The notes under the pieces are model-generated. The model was not told the origin of the DNA, did no database searches, and was given only the letters and a program-made list of their open reading frames with translations. This document shows positions 1-11,570 of a DNA stretch of 64,000 nt, one piece after another. The translations under genes were made by a program, and so were the position numbers. This DNA is from Cristatella mucedo (lineage: Eukaryota; Bryozoa; Phylactolaemata; Cristatellidae): assembly GCA_009760855.2 (NCBI GenBank), contig WPIO01000086.1, positions 1,723,001-1,787,000 on the forward strand, read 5' to 3'. Within the stretch, counting starts at the first letter, position 1. Each line of letters opens with the position of its first letter.

Positions 1-688
1 TCACGACACAAGGAATTCAGAATGATTAGGTGACCACATAGCTTGCATGCCCCTATGCTTATGTGCCTCTCTACAGCTGTGGAATACAGTGCTGTAAATT
101 AGAAAGATTGCTTGTTGTATCCAGTTATGGTAGCAGGTGATTGCTCTTTCGGTGGGCTATTATCTGCTACGTTTGTTTATGAGTACATAACCTAAAAGTT
201 TGTATTACTTGGTTGAGGTTTAGCCTCATCAGGTGAATTCGTAAGCTTGGAATAAAACCTATGGTAAGATCTGGATTAGTACAAATTTTTTGCCGCTAAC
301 TTAAGTATTTGTGGTGCTGACTTGTTACATTAGGGTCCACCTTTTCAGGTTATAGGTTAGCTGGGGCTATTTTTGTTCCCAGAACAGATCTCGATGAGTC
401 ATTGATGCATGTCCTGGTTTTGGCCTTACGAACTAGCCATTTTGTAGCTTGTCGGAAAATGCATACTGTTGGCCAACCCTTTGTTATAGCCATTTCATGC
501 CGTTGCCTATTCAATATAACTTTGTGTGAATGTACTAAGCCTAGTGAACTCTCAACCTTTCAGTGGCCTATGTATGTATGAGCCTACAAAAAATGCCCAG
601 AAGCTGACGAGTTGCACCCAGGAAGGTACTACTATCTAAAACGTATAGCTGCGATGACTGCAGCAGTACCCAACGTGAGGGTGCAAGC
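1..688. other. unassigned sequence
   Basis: No recognisable gene, RNA or repeat family seen on either strand. The stretch ends where the microsatellite tail of the adjoining minus-strand LINE begins. Confidence 0.4.
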
Positions 689-2800
689 TTAGACAATAGA
701 CGGTAATCGGTCTAATAATAATAATAACAATATTAATGGCATCCATGTGCGGATGTCATCAACACATGCAGCAAGTGAGTTGAAATAATTTGAGGTGCTC
801 GAAGGCTGGGATGGATCGAGGCAAAGGTACAACTGAGTGTCGTCTGCATAGAAGTGAAGGCCAAGATTGTGCTTGGCAGTCACATCAGCAAGAGGGAGAG
901 TATAAATTATGAAAAAACCGGACTTAGCACGGAGCCTGAGGTACGCCATATTTCAGAGTTACCTTGGTCGATCTTGGTCCATTCACGTCAATACTCTGGT
1001 CTCCCATTGAGATAGGACCTGAACCACTGCTGAACAGTGCCAGTAATACCCAGCGAGATGAGAGGCACTCTAGAAGAACTTTGTGATCAATGGCTTCAAA
1101 GCTGCCGAAAGATCGAGCAAAACAAGCAGAGACACTCTACCCATGTCCGCATTTCTAAGTAGGTCGTCGTATACCCTAGGCAATGCTGACTCTGGGGAGC
1201 GATTAGATCAAAAGCAAGACGGGAACTTACGAGCAAGGTGTAAGGTTTCGATATATGAGTTTTGCTGGTCCGCCACGACCCGTTCCAATGTCTTTGATAG
1301 GAATGGTAGAATTGAGACTAGGCGGTAGTTGCTTAAGTTCTCTTGGTCTAGTGTCGATTTCTCGAGAAGCGGTCTGACTACAGCTTTTTAAAAGGTGCTG
1401 GGACATGACCTGAGGCTAATTACATATTAGTGCTGTTAGTTATGGATGGTAGCAGCAGATCAATGCAACGTATGAGCAGGACAGCGTCGTTTATGCGCGG
1501 TTTAGGTCCAGAGGACTTGTTGTCTTCTTTGATTGAGATATAAACCTCAGGAGTATATCACTAATGACCTGTTTAAATTCAGTCATTGAGGTGCAGCCAG
1601 GAATCAGAGAACAGCATTCTAGTGGAGATCTCGTCATCCCAGGAATGGACTTCCTGATCTATCTATCTTATCTACCTATTCTATCTTTTTCACAAAGAAT
1701 CAAAAGAAGCGATCGGCTAGATCATCATATGGATCATCAGGTAAGGAGCTAACCTGGCAGCGATTGAGGAGATGGTTTATCGTCGACATCAGCATTTTCG
1801 GATTGTGCATCTGTGATACAACAATGTTTCTAAAGAAGCTAGACTTGGCCTTTGCTAGGATCGATTTGTACGACCTGCAGTAGTCTTCATATGCCTGTCA
1901 ACGGACAATCACTCCAGATCTTTTATATGGTTTGTCAAGCTTTAGCTTCGTAGACCTGGCTAGTTTAACGTCTATGGTAAACCATAGGTAGTCTGTGCGG
2001 GGGCGCACTGTTCGCTTTGTCAGAGGTGCAAACTCGTCGAGCGTGTCAGCTAGCGTCGTGTTGTAGGTATCTACTAATAATGACAGATCATAGGGAGGAC
2101 TGAGCAGCAGAGGTGAAGCAGATATTCTCGCACAGACAGCATCGATGTCAAGGGTCTTCAAGTTTCGCGTATCCCGGGTTATTTTAGCGGTGGAGGTGGG
2201 CTCAGACTTTAAATTGAATAAGATCTGCATGTGGTCAGATAAGCAGGATTTGGTGATAATCGGTGATGACAGAGTGCAGTTGTATGAGAAAATCCGGTCG
2301 AGTGTATGACCCTTGATGTAAGTAGAGCCTTGCACATGAGACACACGAGACAATGAGTAGGTCAATGCACGAAATTCGGTGCTCAAAGCGTCGGATAAGT
2401 TATCAAAGTTATCAGTGAACTTTGAAATCACCCATAACGAGGAAGCATCGATTAATAGCACACAGAATCGAAATAAGATCGGAGAAATCTGAGATAGAAG
2501 AGGATGTGGTACCTAGTGGGCGATAGACTACTGTCACTATTGGTAGCTTCTTTTTTGATGAGACCAAGACAATTGATTCAAAAGACTGCTTCGAGGGTAC
2601 TGCAAATAGCTTGAAGTTGAATTTCGAGCGCACGATAATAGCAACTCCACTTCTAGTTTTGATCAATCTAGGGGTGTAAATAACGAGAAACCAGACGGTG
2701 TGGCGTCTTTTATTGTTGGGCAGTTTGGTGATTTTAGCCAAGTTTCAGTTAGGGCGAAGAGGTCGATACCATTATGCCTAATGATTGTTGATGTAAATAT
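689..2800 (-). mobile_element. Degenerate CR1/L2-type LINE (endonuclease plus reverse transcriptase)
   Basis: Read on the minus strand from about 2800 down to 689. The first part (about 2741-1898) resembles the apurinic endonuclease domain, with frames containing VVYRP, MGDFK and, near its end, TLDRI and LSDH. The reverse transcriptase follows (about 1470-689) but is broken by frameshifts. Its palm motif A (DLSAA, about 1127) and motif C (FYADDTQLYL, about 840-810) are recognisable. Nucleotide similarity to the plus-strand LINE at 18190-19870 is obvious by eye across the RT region, so both belong to one family. After the peptide DDIRTWM the copy passes straight into an AAT-rich tract at about 712-737, so the C-terminal 250 residues are missing. 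It cannot encode active enzymes. The CR1/L2 clade assignment rests on motif wording (DLSAAFDTIDHKVLL type), not a tree. Confidence 0.85.
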
Positions 2801-2814
2801 GCACTGCGTGTTGT

Positions 2815-3478
2815 TGATGTTGCCGTTGATGTATCAATAAAGATTGAAGACCGCTTAAAACAAAATCTTCTTATGAAGAAGCAACTAAAGCAGTAAGATA
2901 TATTTACAATAAAGGTCTTTTGAAATGGCCAAAGAAAATGACAGTAGATCCAGGATCAGAGTTTAAAGGAGAGTGTGCTAAAGAAGTGAAAAACATTAAA
3001 CACAAATTATTGAAGGTACTAGTAAAAATAATGTTGCATTAGTTGAAAGAATGAGTAGAACAGTTGCTGCGAGAGCATTTATTGCACAGTATGAAAAAGA
3101 AATAGGAAGTATCAATAAAGGAGAATATGCTAGAAACAGAGAGTGGATTTCTAATTTACCAAAGATTATTGACTATCGTGATAATAGTATTACAAAAGCA
3201 ATTGGTGTAAAAACCTGTTAAAACAATAAAAATGAACAATAAAACTAGAGAAACCAAAATATCATGGAAAAGGATGAGAACAAGAATATTTATTAGAACT
3301 TGGAACAACTGTTAGATATTTATTAGAACCAGGTGAAGGACAAGATGAAAAGAGAAGAAGAGCTACAGATGCGATATGGAGTTTAACTAAACGTACTATT
3401 GTTAGAATAATTGTATTGCCTGAACCACCAACTAGATATTTCGTAAATGATGTTTAGAGAAGTTTTTTAGAGATGAGT
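2815..3478 (+). pseudogene. Broken Polinton/Maverick-like DDE integrase
   Basis: A retroviral-type (rve) integrase split over several frames. In order: the first-aspartate region (VDV, about 2830), the second-aspartate motif (VDPGSEF, about 2945), and the third-residue helix (VALVERMSRT, about 3035, with its glutamate). A C-terminal segment (RRRATDAIWSL, about 3355-3390; RYFVND, about 3430) resembles the tail of integrases from Polinton/Maverick-type elements. All three acidic catalytic positions are recognisable, but at least three frameshifts and stops separate them, so the gene is dead. The segment is clearly more AT-rich than its surroundings and abuts the LINE end, consistent with a foreign insertion. 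The Polinton assignment is by motif memory; another rve-integrase family is possible. Confidence 0.65.
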
Positions 3479-3487
3479 TACAAGGTA

Positions 3488-3727
3488 TTAAGACTTTGCA
3501 ACACTTATTTTTTCTAATGGACCAATTAATATTTTTTTGAATTCTTCTTTGGTTATTTTATCATCATGTAAAGCATCAACAATCTTTGAAACTAAATTAT
3601 GATTTAGTTTAAGAGCAGATATTTTCATGCTATCAAATTTTGATACTGTATTATCTATTGAGATTATAATTTTTGCTAAACTTCCTAAAACAGTTCCTAC
3701 ATGAGAAAAGTCCTCATGTAGTAACTG
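3488..3727 (-). CDS. Small AT-rich open frame facing the integrase remnant
   Basis: An open frame of about 79 codons on the minus strand, ending in a TAA whose complement is at 3488-3490. It meets the integrase remnant tail to tail. The peptide is Lys/Ile-rich and ends in a helix-like stretch containing HDDKITKEEFKKIL. Base composition matches the integrase remnant and not the flanks, so both probably arrived together. There is no clear Met near its 5' end (an internal Met lies around residue 30), and an upstream stop closes the frame. I do not recognise the family; it may be a fragment of another gene of the same element. Confidence 0.4.
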   Translation of the reverse strand, partial: QLLHEDFSHVGTVLGSLAKIIISIDNTVSKFDSMKISALKLNHNLVSKIVDALHDDKITKEEFKKILIGPLEKISVAKS

Positions 3728-6700
3728 TCACTGACATGAGCTGCCTCACGTTATTGAAGGTAGATAGCCCAGTGAGGACCACTGCCGTTGCCTATTGACC
3801 TAGCCATAGACGGCGACAGCCCGCTCTACACCTCAAAGGGCACATTGGCTTGAAACCCACAAGAGTCACAACCACACGGTTGTCCGCCTGATGGCGGACG
3901 CCCAAAAAGAACTTGTGAATGATGTCCGCAGACTCCTGACCTTACTTCTCAGTGACAAATCACTACTTTCCATGCCCCAGATCTTTTTCCTCTAATGCAT
4001 AGTCGAGGATCAGCATCGGGTTTTTAGCCTCCCTAAACCCGAGTATGTCAAAGAAATTGGTGCCAAAGCAGCCTCTGACCCCCAGATTTGATGCCCGGAC
4101 AATCTAATGCTAATCTTTGGATAAACATATTCACGAAGGCAGAGGTCATGCCCGGAGAGCTGGCTGCAGCCGCATATGACAGGCCCGAAGGCCGCTCAAG
4201 CGAAGTGAACGCCTTGATCACTATTGCAACAAATTGTACACTGAGTGTGTCCTACTGAATGGATAATCGAGCTTTTGGAGCCCGTGCTTTACTAGGTGTT
4301 CTGTCCCAATCCGTCCCCTGTCCTCCACTATAACCAGATTCTAGGCGTGTCAACTGAGCCTCAGATGGAGGCTCCGACCAACTATGCTTCGTTCATGCGT
4401 CGTTAATGCAGCCGCCTGCACCACGTCTTTGCGACTGAAAATGGCTGTCCGTTGCCTTGCTCGGTAGCTGGGCCAGAGCTTATGGCGCTTGCGGCTGTTA
4501 TTTCAGCAGTTCCACTTAGGGCTTTCGACTCAACAAATGCTCCAAGGCCTTATTCCGACGAAGTTTTGAGGACTTCAGTTTCCATAACACCTTAACCATC
4601 GGTGCTATGCGAGCCTTTCAAGTTGTCTTTGCCATCGAAAATGGCTGTCAGTTGCTCGACGGCCGACCCACAACTCGTGCTATTTTATTAGCAGCATGTA
4701 ATGCGATGTACCTCGGAAGGCGATAAGTTAAAGAACGTAATACATATAACATCACTCCAGACTAAATTAACCGAGCACAGAGCTGCTTATATGTTCGCAT
4801 GCTGATCCATAGAGTGTCTTTACAGTAGCCTCCTGCTGAGGTACACACCTATGCATCCCAAATAGGTAAGCTGATTTTGACCTATCACTTCGAGTTCAAG
4901 ATTTATTAGTTAAACATGTCCCGAATCATCATTTAATGCTGCTTTTTAAGTTTGACTTTGAGCGAGACTGCCTGGATTTTGCCGTGAAACGATTCAAATG
5001 AGGGGATGTGTCTTGCAAAAGACAGCATCCTCCATCTCGACCCTTGGTTAGTCAAAGACCAGTCGGGCATTCAGTTATAAATACAACTCCTCGTCTGCCA
5101 GGATGGGAACCGCCTTGTCCGAAAAAATCGGTTGCCTACAGGCCTCCTCCACATGAAGATCCTCACTTCATGAAGATCCGACAGGAAATCCTGCAATAAA
5201 ATAGTGACGTGTTCGAACACGAAGCTCATTCCCCCGGGCACGCGTGGAGCCGAGCGACCCGTGTCCCTAGACAGGGCAATATCAAGTCAGCCAAGCTGAC
5301 GCTTTGGAGAGCCTTTCATTAGCGAATCATTTGGTCTGACAAATCTACTAGTACTGCGTCGAACAAGAGTAGGCTCACGATTAGTCGTAGCTGCAATAGG
5401 GAACATTGGCATGGATACCGCTGGGCCGCGGAGGAGGTGCACGTTCACTGTGAAGCTAACCGGGGAGACAGGCACAACTGGTCGAGAAAGCCGAACGACA
5501 TAGCATGACGTTGTGAAACCGGGTCTGGACCATTATTATTCTAGACCAATGGCTATGATTTACTCAGGAACCTCATTCCTGGCTGAAACGACTAATTAGA
5601 TCGGTCGTTTTTGTAATTTTTATTAACATCAAAGCCACCGGGCTGGGTCTGAAAAGTACAGTATATCTTTCTGGATGCATGATCGGGCTTGCCGATCGGT
5701 CTTTTTGGATTGGGCTTGTCTGCAGTCACGGCACGCCGGAAGCCTCAGCAGCATTTCTCCACCGGTGACCTCCACCTGACTGTTGCATATCTGGGATGCT
5801 GGTCAACTTACAGCTGTAAGCTGTCTGTTAAAATACAAGTGGCTTGCGAATGACTCTAGAGTGGCTGAAACTATGACATCGACAATGTAACTGGAATTTT
5901 AGAAAACCATAAGATAACTAAATCTAGATGCACTGATTGCTCATTGGTACCAAATGAAGCACAGTATATTTGCTATTTTTAAGTAGGCTCAGTGATGACA
6001 GCATGACAGTTTTAGAGATGACAGGCGCAAGGCCTGCATGCTCACATCGTTGCTCGCAGCATGCGCACAGATAATGAATTACGAAGACCCACTAAATGCT
6101 GTGATAAAGTTATCCATTTTCAGGGACTAGCAGCAGGACCTTTGCTAAGCTCACCTGCAGGACCCTCTTGGGCTCATTTTGTTAGCTAGTGTGCTAAACC
6201 TTGACTTTGGTCGTTGACAAGAGATGAAGTTCCGTTTCTCAAAGATGGTAGATGACATCTACACACATTTCTTATCACTAACGTTTGGATGTGTTTATAA
6301 TAGCTCCAATCAGTCTTCATTATTTGCTATATTGTCGTCTTGCATACGACTCTGTTTAATTTTATGGGTACGGATTCTATACCATGCTGATTTAAAACAC
6401 AGCACAGTTAATAAACCAAAGCTCCAAAAAAGCAACAGATCATTAGGGTGATGATTTTATGATGATCAAACTGAGTATGCGAGGTCGCTTCTAATAGCAA
6501 ATTCTTCCCCTTCCTTAAAGTTAGTTTAACTAATCTATCATGCCGAAAATGAACTGATAGTAGCTATTTTTTATTCGCAACCTGTATCATACAATAGAAA
6601 AATGATGACAACTTGCAGCTCCCGAGTTTGCTTTAAGGCATGCTGCGGACGTCAGGTTCGAACTAACCGTATGGCCTAAGCTACGGTGCTACCTAAATGT

Positions 6701-8331
6701 TGATTTATATATAACCGTGATTGGATGTCATCGAAGTTTCGAACTATTGCGGCCTTAAACGAAGGCTTATGAGAATGTTAATACACGATAAAAGTATAGG
6801 GTGTCGTACATCCTAGTCCATGGAATTACTAACGTCTACTTACGAGACTTCGGCATACCTGGCAGGGATAAATGCGGAATCAAATGGCATGATGTAAAAT
6901 AGTAGTCGTACGCCTAACAAAGTAAAGTCAATCCTTGTCCTGTATTGGTGCACCAGCTTAAGCTTAGTAGACCTAGCTAACTCAGTGTATGAGCTTCACC
7001 TTAGTCCGTCTGGCCACTGAATGGTATGCCGTCTGGGTGAGGGTGCACATTACGTTAAGTGACTAGAGCAAACTCGTTCGGCATAGCCGGAAATCACGTG
7101 TCAAAGTATTTTACCAATGATGACAAGTCAGACGGTGGCGTGAGCAGCAATCGTAAAGAAAAGCTAATGTGCAAACATGGTACAAATGACTTCCAATAAT
7201 AGCCAGGGATTTGAGAGAACCTATCGGGAGCTTTGCTGGTGTTACTCGTGTGCATACAAGCATATTCAGATCGTTGTGATCATAAACAACTCACAGATGG
7301 AATTTCATTTTTGCTATATAGTATTGCGAGAATTGCGTGTTTGGCTAGCTATTCTACATGCTGTAGTTCACATTTTAACATATAGGTCAAGTAATGATGC
7401 ATTCTAGTAAGTTTAGGATTTCCTGACCTCCTAGGTAGAACGACCATACCAACAGCCGATGATGCACAGCGGCCTAGCAGCAGCAACACTTGATTTGGAG
7501 GTGATATTTTATTTGCATTGTTTTATAAATTGCTTTGCGGCAGTGCCATGACGGCTATGGTTTATCCTGTTAATGTGCACTGCATACAGCCCTTGGTCAT
7601 TCGCCCAGAGAGTAGGCACTTGCTCTTTTTTACCCAGGGTCATGAGTTTGAGTCTTGAAGCGGGCAATCCTTTAGACTTGCCAGCGGCAGTGGTTGATGT
7701 CAAGGCTATTGTTTTGCTGCTTAAGTCAGGTTTTTGAGTAAGCCGTCCTTTTTATACTCTCGAAGATGCTGTCGAATGTAAGGCTCCATAATGCGTCCTT
7801 CCTTACATACAATGCAGTGTTAAGACATTGCATTGGTGGGCTGCTTGTTTGAAGACAGCAGAACAGATTTTTCTTTTTTATGCTAACATTTTAACTTTTG
7901 CAAGCATGGGTTGGTGGTTGCTTTGTGGCCTTGACCTATTAAGGTAACAAACACTGTTACACACTTTCAAAATTACCATATCGCCAGAAATAGAATTTTA
8001 ACACGACAGTGATTTCTTTACATTAAGTGAAGATAAATAATCCAATGTCACGACTCTCAACTTCAGTCTAATACTATTGTATGATTACAGCCTTAAGCAC
8101 GACCGTAAAACATAGATATACCAAGGTTCACAAGCTTAGCCCACCTTACCTAACATTGCAGATTGTCTGTCTTTGGAGCTCAGCCCTCCTTAACAAAAAC
8201 TGGCTGATCCTAAGCAGAGTCATTTTTTCAATCACCATACTGCTATGCTTGAACTTACCACTATCTAGTGTAATTAAAAGGCCAATCTGCGCGGGAGTGA
8301 TGATACGTATCAACTTAAATCTTGCTTTATT
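3728..8331. other. unassigned sequence
   Basis: No gene family recognised. Open frames of 60-90 codons occur on both strands (for example 5008-5199 plus, 7177-7407 plus, 8081-8344 plus), but none shows a known domain. A degenerate direct repeat is visible: a 30-nt block near 4426 recurs near 4628. At 6640-6700 the minus strand has weak tRNA A-box and B-box-like words, which could be an old SINE remnant, but I would not call it. Confidence 0.3.
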
Positions 8332-8901
8332 TTGCCTGGCTTAGTTCAGGCACAAGCGACGAGGGCTGAGAAAGTAGCTGGTCACCATGCACCAGCGTTC
8401 AGGATGCAAGAGCCGGCCAGACGTAGTCTGGTCATGGACTGCACCAGAAATGCTGATTTTGGTACTACAGTCTCAAGTGATTCCGGCGGAAAAGCAGTCG
8501 GTACAGACGACGGTGATGGCTCTTGGAGTTCACAGGCTAACCATCACGCTGGTGCATCGGCTGCACCCACTCGTAGTCGTTCAGATATCTGGATCTACGG
8601 AATTATCGCTGAGACCACCGACAGCATGGGTGGCTATGGACGACTTACCACAATGGGGCATCTTTGTCTTCATCGACGACTGGAGCATCGGTACCAAGCA
8701 GCGAGTATCCTGAGTACAAAGTGGCAGCTAGGCTTTTCCCGGATTAAAAATAAATTTTTAATTGTTGGGAATGCAATTCTCGTTCACAGGCAGCCTTCTG
8801 GTGCCGGAATGAACTGGCAAAGAAAAGGCGTTGGTCGCTTACGGATGCTTTTTGTGGCCCTCTACCTTTTAACAAGAAGTTATGCTTCGGCCGGTCATTA
8901 A
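8332..8901 (+). CDS. Unrecognised open frame, 189 codons
   Basis: One of the longer open frames outside the repeats. The middle is Ser/Gly/Asp/Ala-rich with spaced tryptophans (DGSWSSQ, SDIWIYG), a composition seen in low-complexity linkers of GW182-type proteins. No domain is identifiable, and a second frame is also open for 108 codons over the same DNA. It lies on the same strand about 2.4 kb upstream of the GW182-like RRM exon and could be another exon of that gene, but this is speculation. It may equally be chance. Confidence 0.2.
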   Translation: MPGLVQAQATRAEKVAGHHAPAFRMQEPARRSLVMDCTRNADFGTTVSSDSGGKAVGTDDGDGSWSSQANHHAGASAAPTRSRSDIWIYGIIAETTDSMGGYGRLTTMGHLCLHRRLEHRYQAASILSTKWQLGFSRIKNKFLIVGNAILVHRQPSGAGMNWQRKGVGRLRMLFVALYLLTRSYASAGH

Positions 8902-10744
8902 CTGCCTAGCGGAACGACTGGTAACTTTACCTGAGAAACCCTGAAGTAGGCATAAATTTAGATGCCTGCAAACGAAGTAAATGACTCTGCTATCGGTGGT
9001 CGGCAAAATTCTCATTTTTGGAGGGCTGAACTTGAAGTAGCACTCCCTTAATTTTTGGCCTGCGAAGCAAAAAAAGCTCAAAAATGTGCTTGAAAAGCCG
9101 GTTACGCTACTGTAAATGTGGCCAGACCACATCTCTTAAATTGTCTTATCAGACGTTGTTTGTTCAGTAGTAAGTAAGACTTGTTACTTCACAAGCACTT
9201 TGAGAAAATCGGACAGACATCCAATGACAGGGGCCAAAGCCGGCTGACGGTATCAACACGTGTATGCAGTTAAAGCAGCCGTGATTAGGGAAGCTGCCTC
9301 AGATTTCACGAGCGAACGCTGTAGTCTTACCCTCTTGGAAGGTTAGCAAGTGAGAGACCAAACCACTCGTGAGCAAGAGGACAGTACTAAAGTGATCTGA
9401 TTAATTGCGTGGCATCTAGAAAACCGCATGCTTTTACCAGGTATAATAGCGAAAACTGACGGAAATGCCGGGCGTGCTGGTAAAAGTTGAGTACCTGATG
9501 GCTCATTTCGCTGTCTTAGTGCGTGTGTAATTGCTATTGTATCACTGTCACGACCCACGGCCAATGGTCAGCAAGGCGAAAGTTTATCGGTCACAGGCTC
9601 ATGGCAAGGCTTGCAAAGAAAGCTTCACTATTAGCAAAAGCCTACGAAGAAGTCAGCGTATGAGTGCATACGCCAGTGCAATTACTTGAACGACGAACAT
9701 TGCAGGATGGTTTGATTTTCTAATTGCCATGCTGTGACTGTACGGTCCAGCGACTCTCAACTTGCAGGTCGCGAACCTTTTGGGGATCGAACTAACTTTT
9801 GCAGATGTCAGATGTCACCTTAGACCGTCAGAAAACACGTATTTTCGCCTTTTGCAAACGCGAATTTCACGCTTAGGCTTTGCCACAACATGGGGAACTC
9901 TTTTACCGGGTTGTGGCATTAGCTAGGTTTACATCTACTGGTATGGGCAGATGACTTAATGGCTTCAGAGTTGTATGATGATATACCGATTCAGTTGGAA
10001 ATAATAAAGATATGTTGAGTCTCTACCTAGCCATGAGCACCTGGCGGAAAACAGTACATGGGGAACATAGCTGTGTGGGGGTAACCCTCTATTCAGATAA
10101 GGCAGTGTGGGTGGTAAAGGCATCTTAAGGGTAAGGTTTCGGCCACTGACGGAAAACGTTAGTGTTGGAGTCACCCTCGGTGTCTGCGTTTCATGGTTTG
10201 TGTATCAGTGGTTGCTTTATTTCAGGGCATCAGCTTACAGGTAGGAGGTTCACCAAGTATCTGCTGAGACGTCCAGATAGTAGCCTGAGACCACACGCCG
10301 AATAAGTTTACTAACGTCAACCTGTTCGGCGTACCGATCCATCCTATCTAACTCTCGATGCTGATTCCGGGGCCCAGTGTAATGATTAAGATATAAACCT
10401 TGTGTCGGGCTGTCCTTGTTTTGGCACAATTTTACGTAATTAAATTGTACTGGAGCTTCTGAGAACCTGATTCTTAAGCAGCTGTTGTACATTGGCCACA
10501 GGGTGGTAGCCCAAAATCTCGGCCGTTGACGATGGTATAACCTTACGCTTTGACCAAGCAAGGAATGCTTTTGCTTCGTGACACACACACTCGTGGTCTC
10601 AGTTTCTGCTGTTGTCGTATGTCATCTTTAAATGAATGAGGCTAGATGCGGCTCTTCTGCCGCTACTACGCGGAACGTGCTGGAACAACAATTTTGCACC
10701 AGCTAAAGATGAAGATGCATGTAACCTTTAATATTTAAGCATTC
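8902..10744. other. unassigned sequence
   Basis: Nothing recognised. The longest frame is a 112-codon minus-strand ORF at 10250-10588 with no motif I know. A B-box-like word occurs on the minus strand near 9790, without a convincing A box. Confidence 0.3.
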
Positions 10745-11115
10745 TATGCCCTTCTGAGAGGAAGGAGGAGGGAGAGAAAGGGAGATGGAGAATAGAAGGA
10801 AAGAGGGTGGAAAAAGGGAGAAAGAGGTAGAAAGAGGGAGAAAAAGGGAGTTAGGAAAAAGGTTGGAGTGTGAGGGAGAAGATTGGAGAGGGAGGGACAA
10901 GGTGGGGAGAGATTGGGAAGGTGAGAGAGAGTGCAGAAAGGTGCGGAAGAGAAAGGCGGTTCGAGACAGAGACAGAGAGAGAGACAGAGAGAGAGAGTGA
11001 GGGAGAAGGTTGGAGAGAAGGGAGAAGGGGGAATACGAGGAGAGGCTTGGGGAGAAAAAGAGAACTTAGAGGAGATATATAAAGGGGTGGGAGATGGAGA
11101 GAAAGACAATAAATA
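10745..11115 (+). repeat. Polypurine (GA-rich) tract
   Basis: About 370 bases made almost entirely of G and A on the plus strand, built from irregular GGGAGA, GAGA and AAAGGGAG units. Such tracts can form triplex (H-DNA) structures. All open frames here (RERDRERE-type peptides) are simple-sequence shadows. It ends about 175 bp before the splice acceptor of the GW182-like exon. Confidence 0.9.
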
Positions 11116-11289
11116 GCGGAGGTGAGGTCGAAGGAAGCAAATCTGAGTGAGGGAGTGGCTGTTTAATTTGCTATTCGTTGCATTTATACACCCGAACAAT
11201 CGCTGCGAGTGGTGGGTTTTTGGTGATATGCTCGCACGTACTAACCTTCTTTCTGCTTTGATGCTACTTTCCTTCATTTTTCGTTTCAG

Positions 11290-11570
11290 CGATGGTCGGC
11301 AGTTCGCAGCAGCTAGTCAGCCAATGGGTAGTTCTAATTGGTCTTATGACAAATGCGGACCAGGCACGACTGAGGGCGCTTTGTGGCCAGTACGGTCAGG
11401 TTCTAGCAATCTACGCCCATCCTGTCCTGGGTACTTTCTTAGTCAAATATCGCAGCACCCACGAGGTTGCTACTGTACAACGAAACCTTCATCACTGTGT
11501 CATAGACTACAGCACGGTACATACTCAGTTCGTTGGCAAGGAAGAGGCGAGAAAGCTTGATGCTGCATGA
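11290..11570 (+). CDS. Exon encoding a GW182/TNRC6-type RRM domain
   Basis: GW182/TNRC6 proteins are the animal miRNA silencing partners of Argonaute, and they carry a divergent RRM near the C terminus. The frame here reads about 92 residues starting MVGSSQQLVSQWVVLIGL. It continues through LRALCGQYGQ, GTFLVKY, STHEVATVQRNLHHCV and FVGKEEA to a TGA at 11568. The positions of LR.LC.Q.G, LV.Y.S..EV and LH.CV match the TNRC6 RRM pattern as I remember it. A pyrimidine-rich tract ending in CAG lies immediately upstream (to 11289), a good 3' splice site, so this is an internal or terminal exon rather than a start. The frame stops right after the RRM, where known family members continue for about 100 residues. 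A later open stretch (11677-11874, containing SIWS) could be a further exon, but I see no clear donor. Confidence 0.6.

Noticed and set aside
5008-5199. 63-codon frame with LPGWEPP as a GW182 piece
   Set aside because: A single GW with no further motif, splice context or conservation evidence.
6640-6700. tRNA or SINE head on the minus strand
   Set aside because: A- and B-box-like words are present, but the cloverleaf does not fold and no tail or second copy is seen.
7177-7407. 76-codon plus-strand frame as a gene
   Set aside because: No motif, and of a length expected by chance in this composition.
9725-9835. tRNA-like segment
   Set aside because: Only a B-box-like word (GTTCGATCCCC); the A box and stems are missing.
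10703-11277. Ser/Pro/Leu-rich 177-codon minus frame and Arg/Glu-rich plus frames
   Set aside because: They are translations of the polypurine tract.
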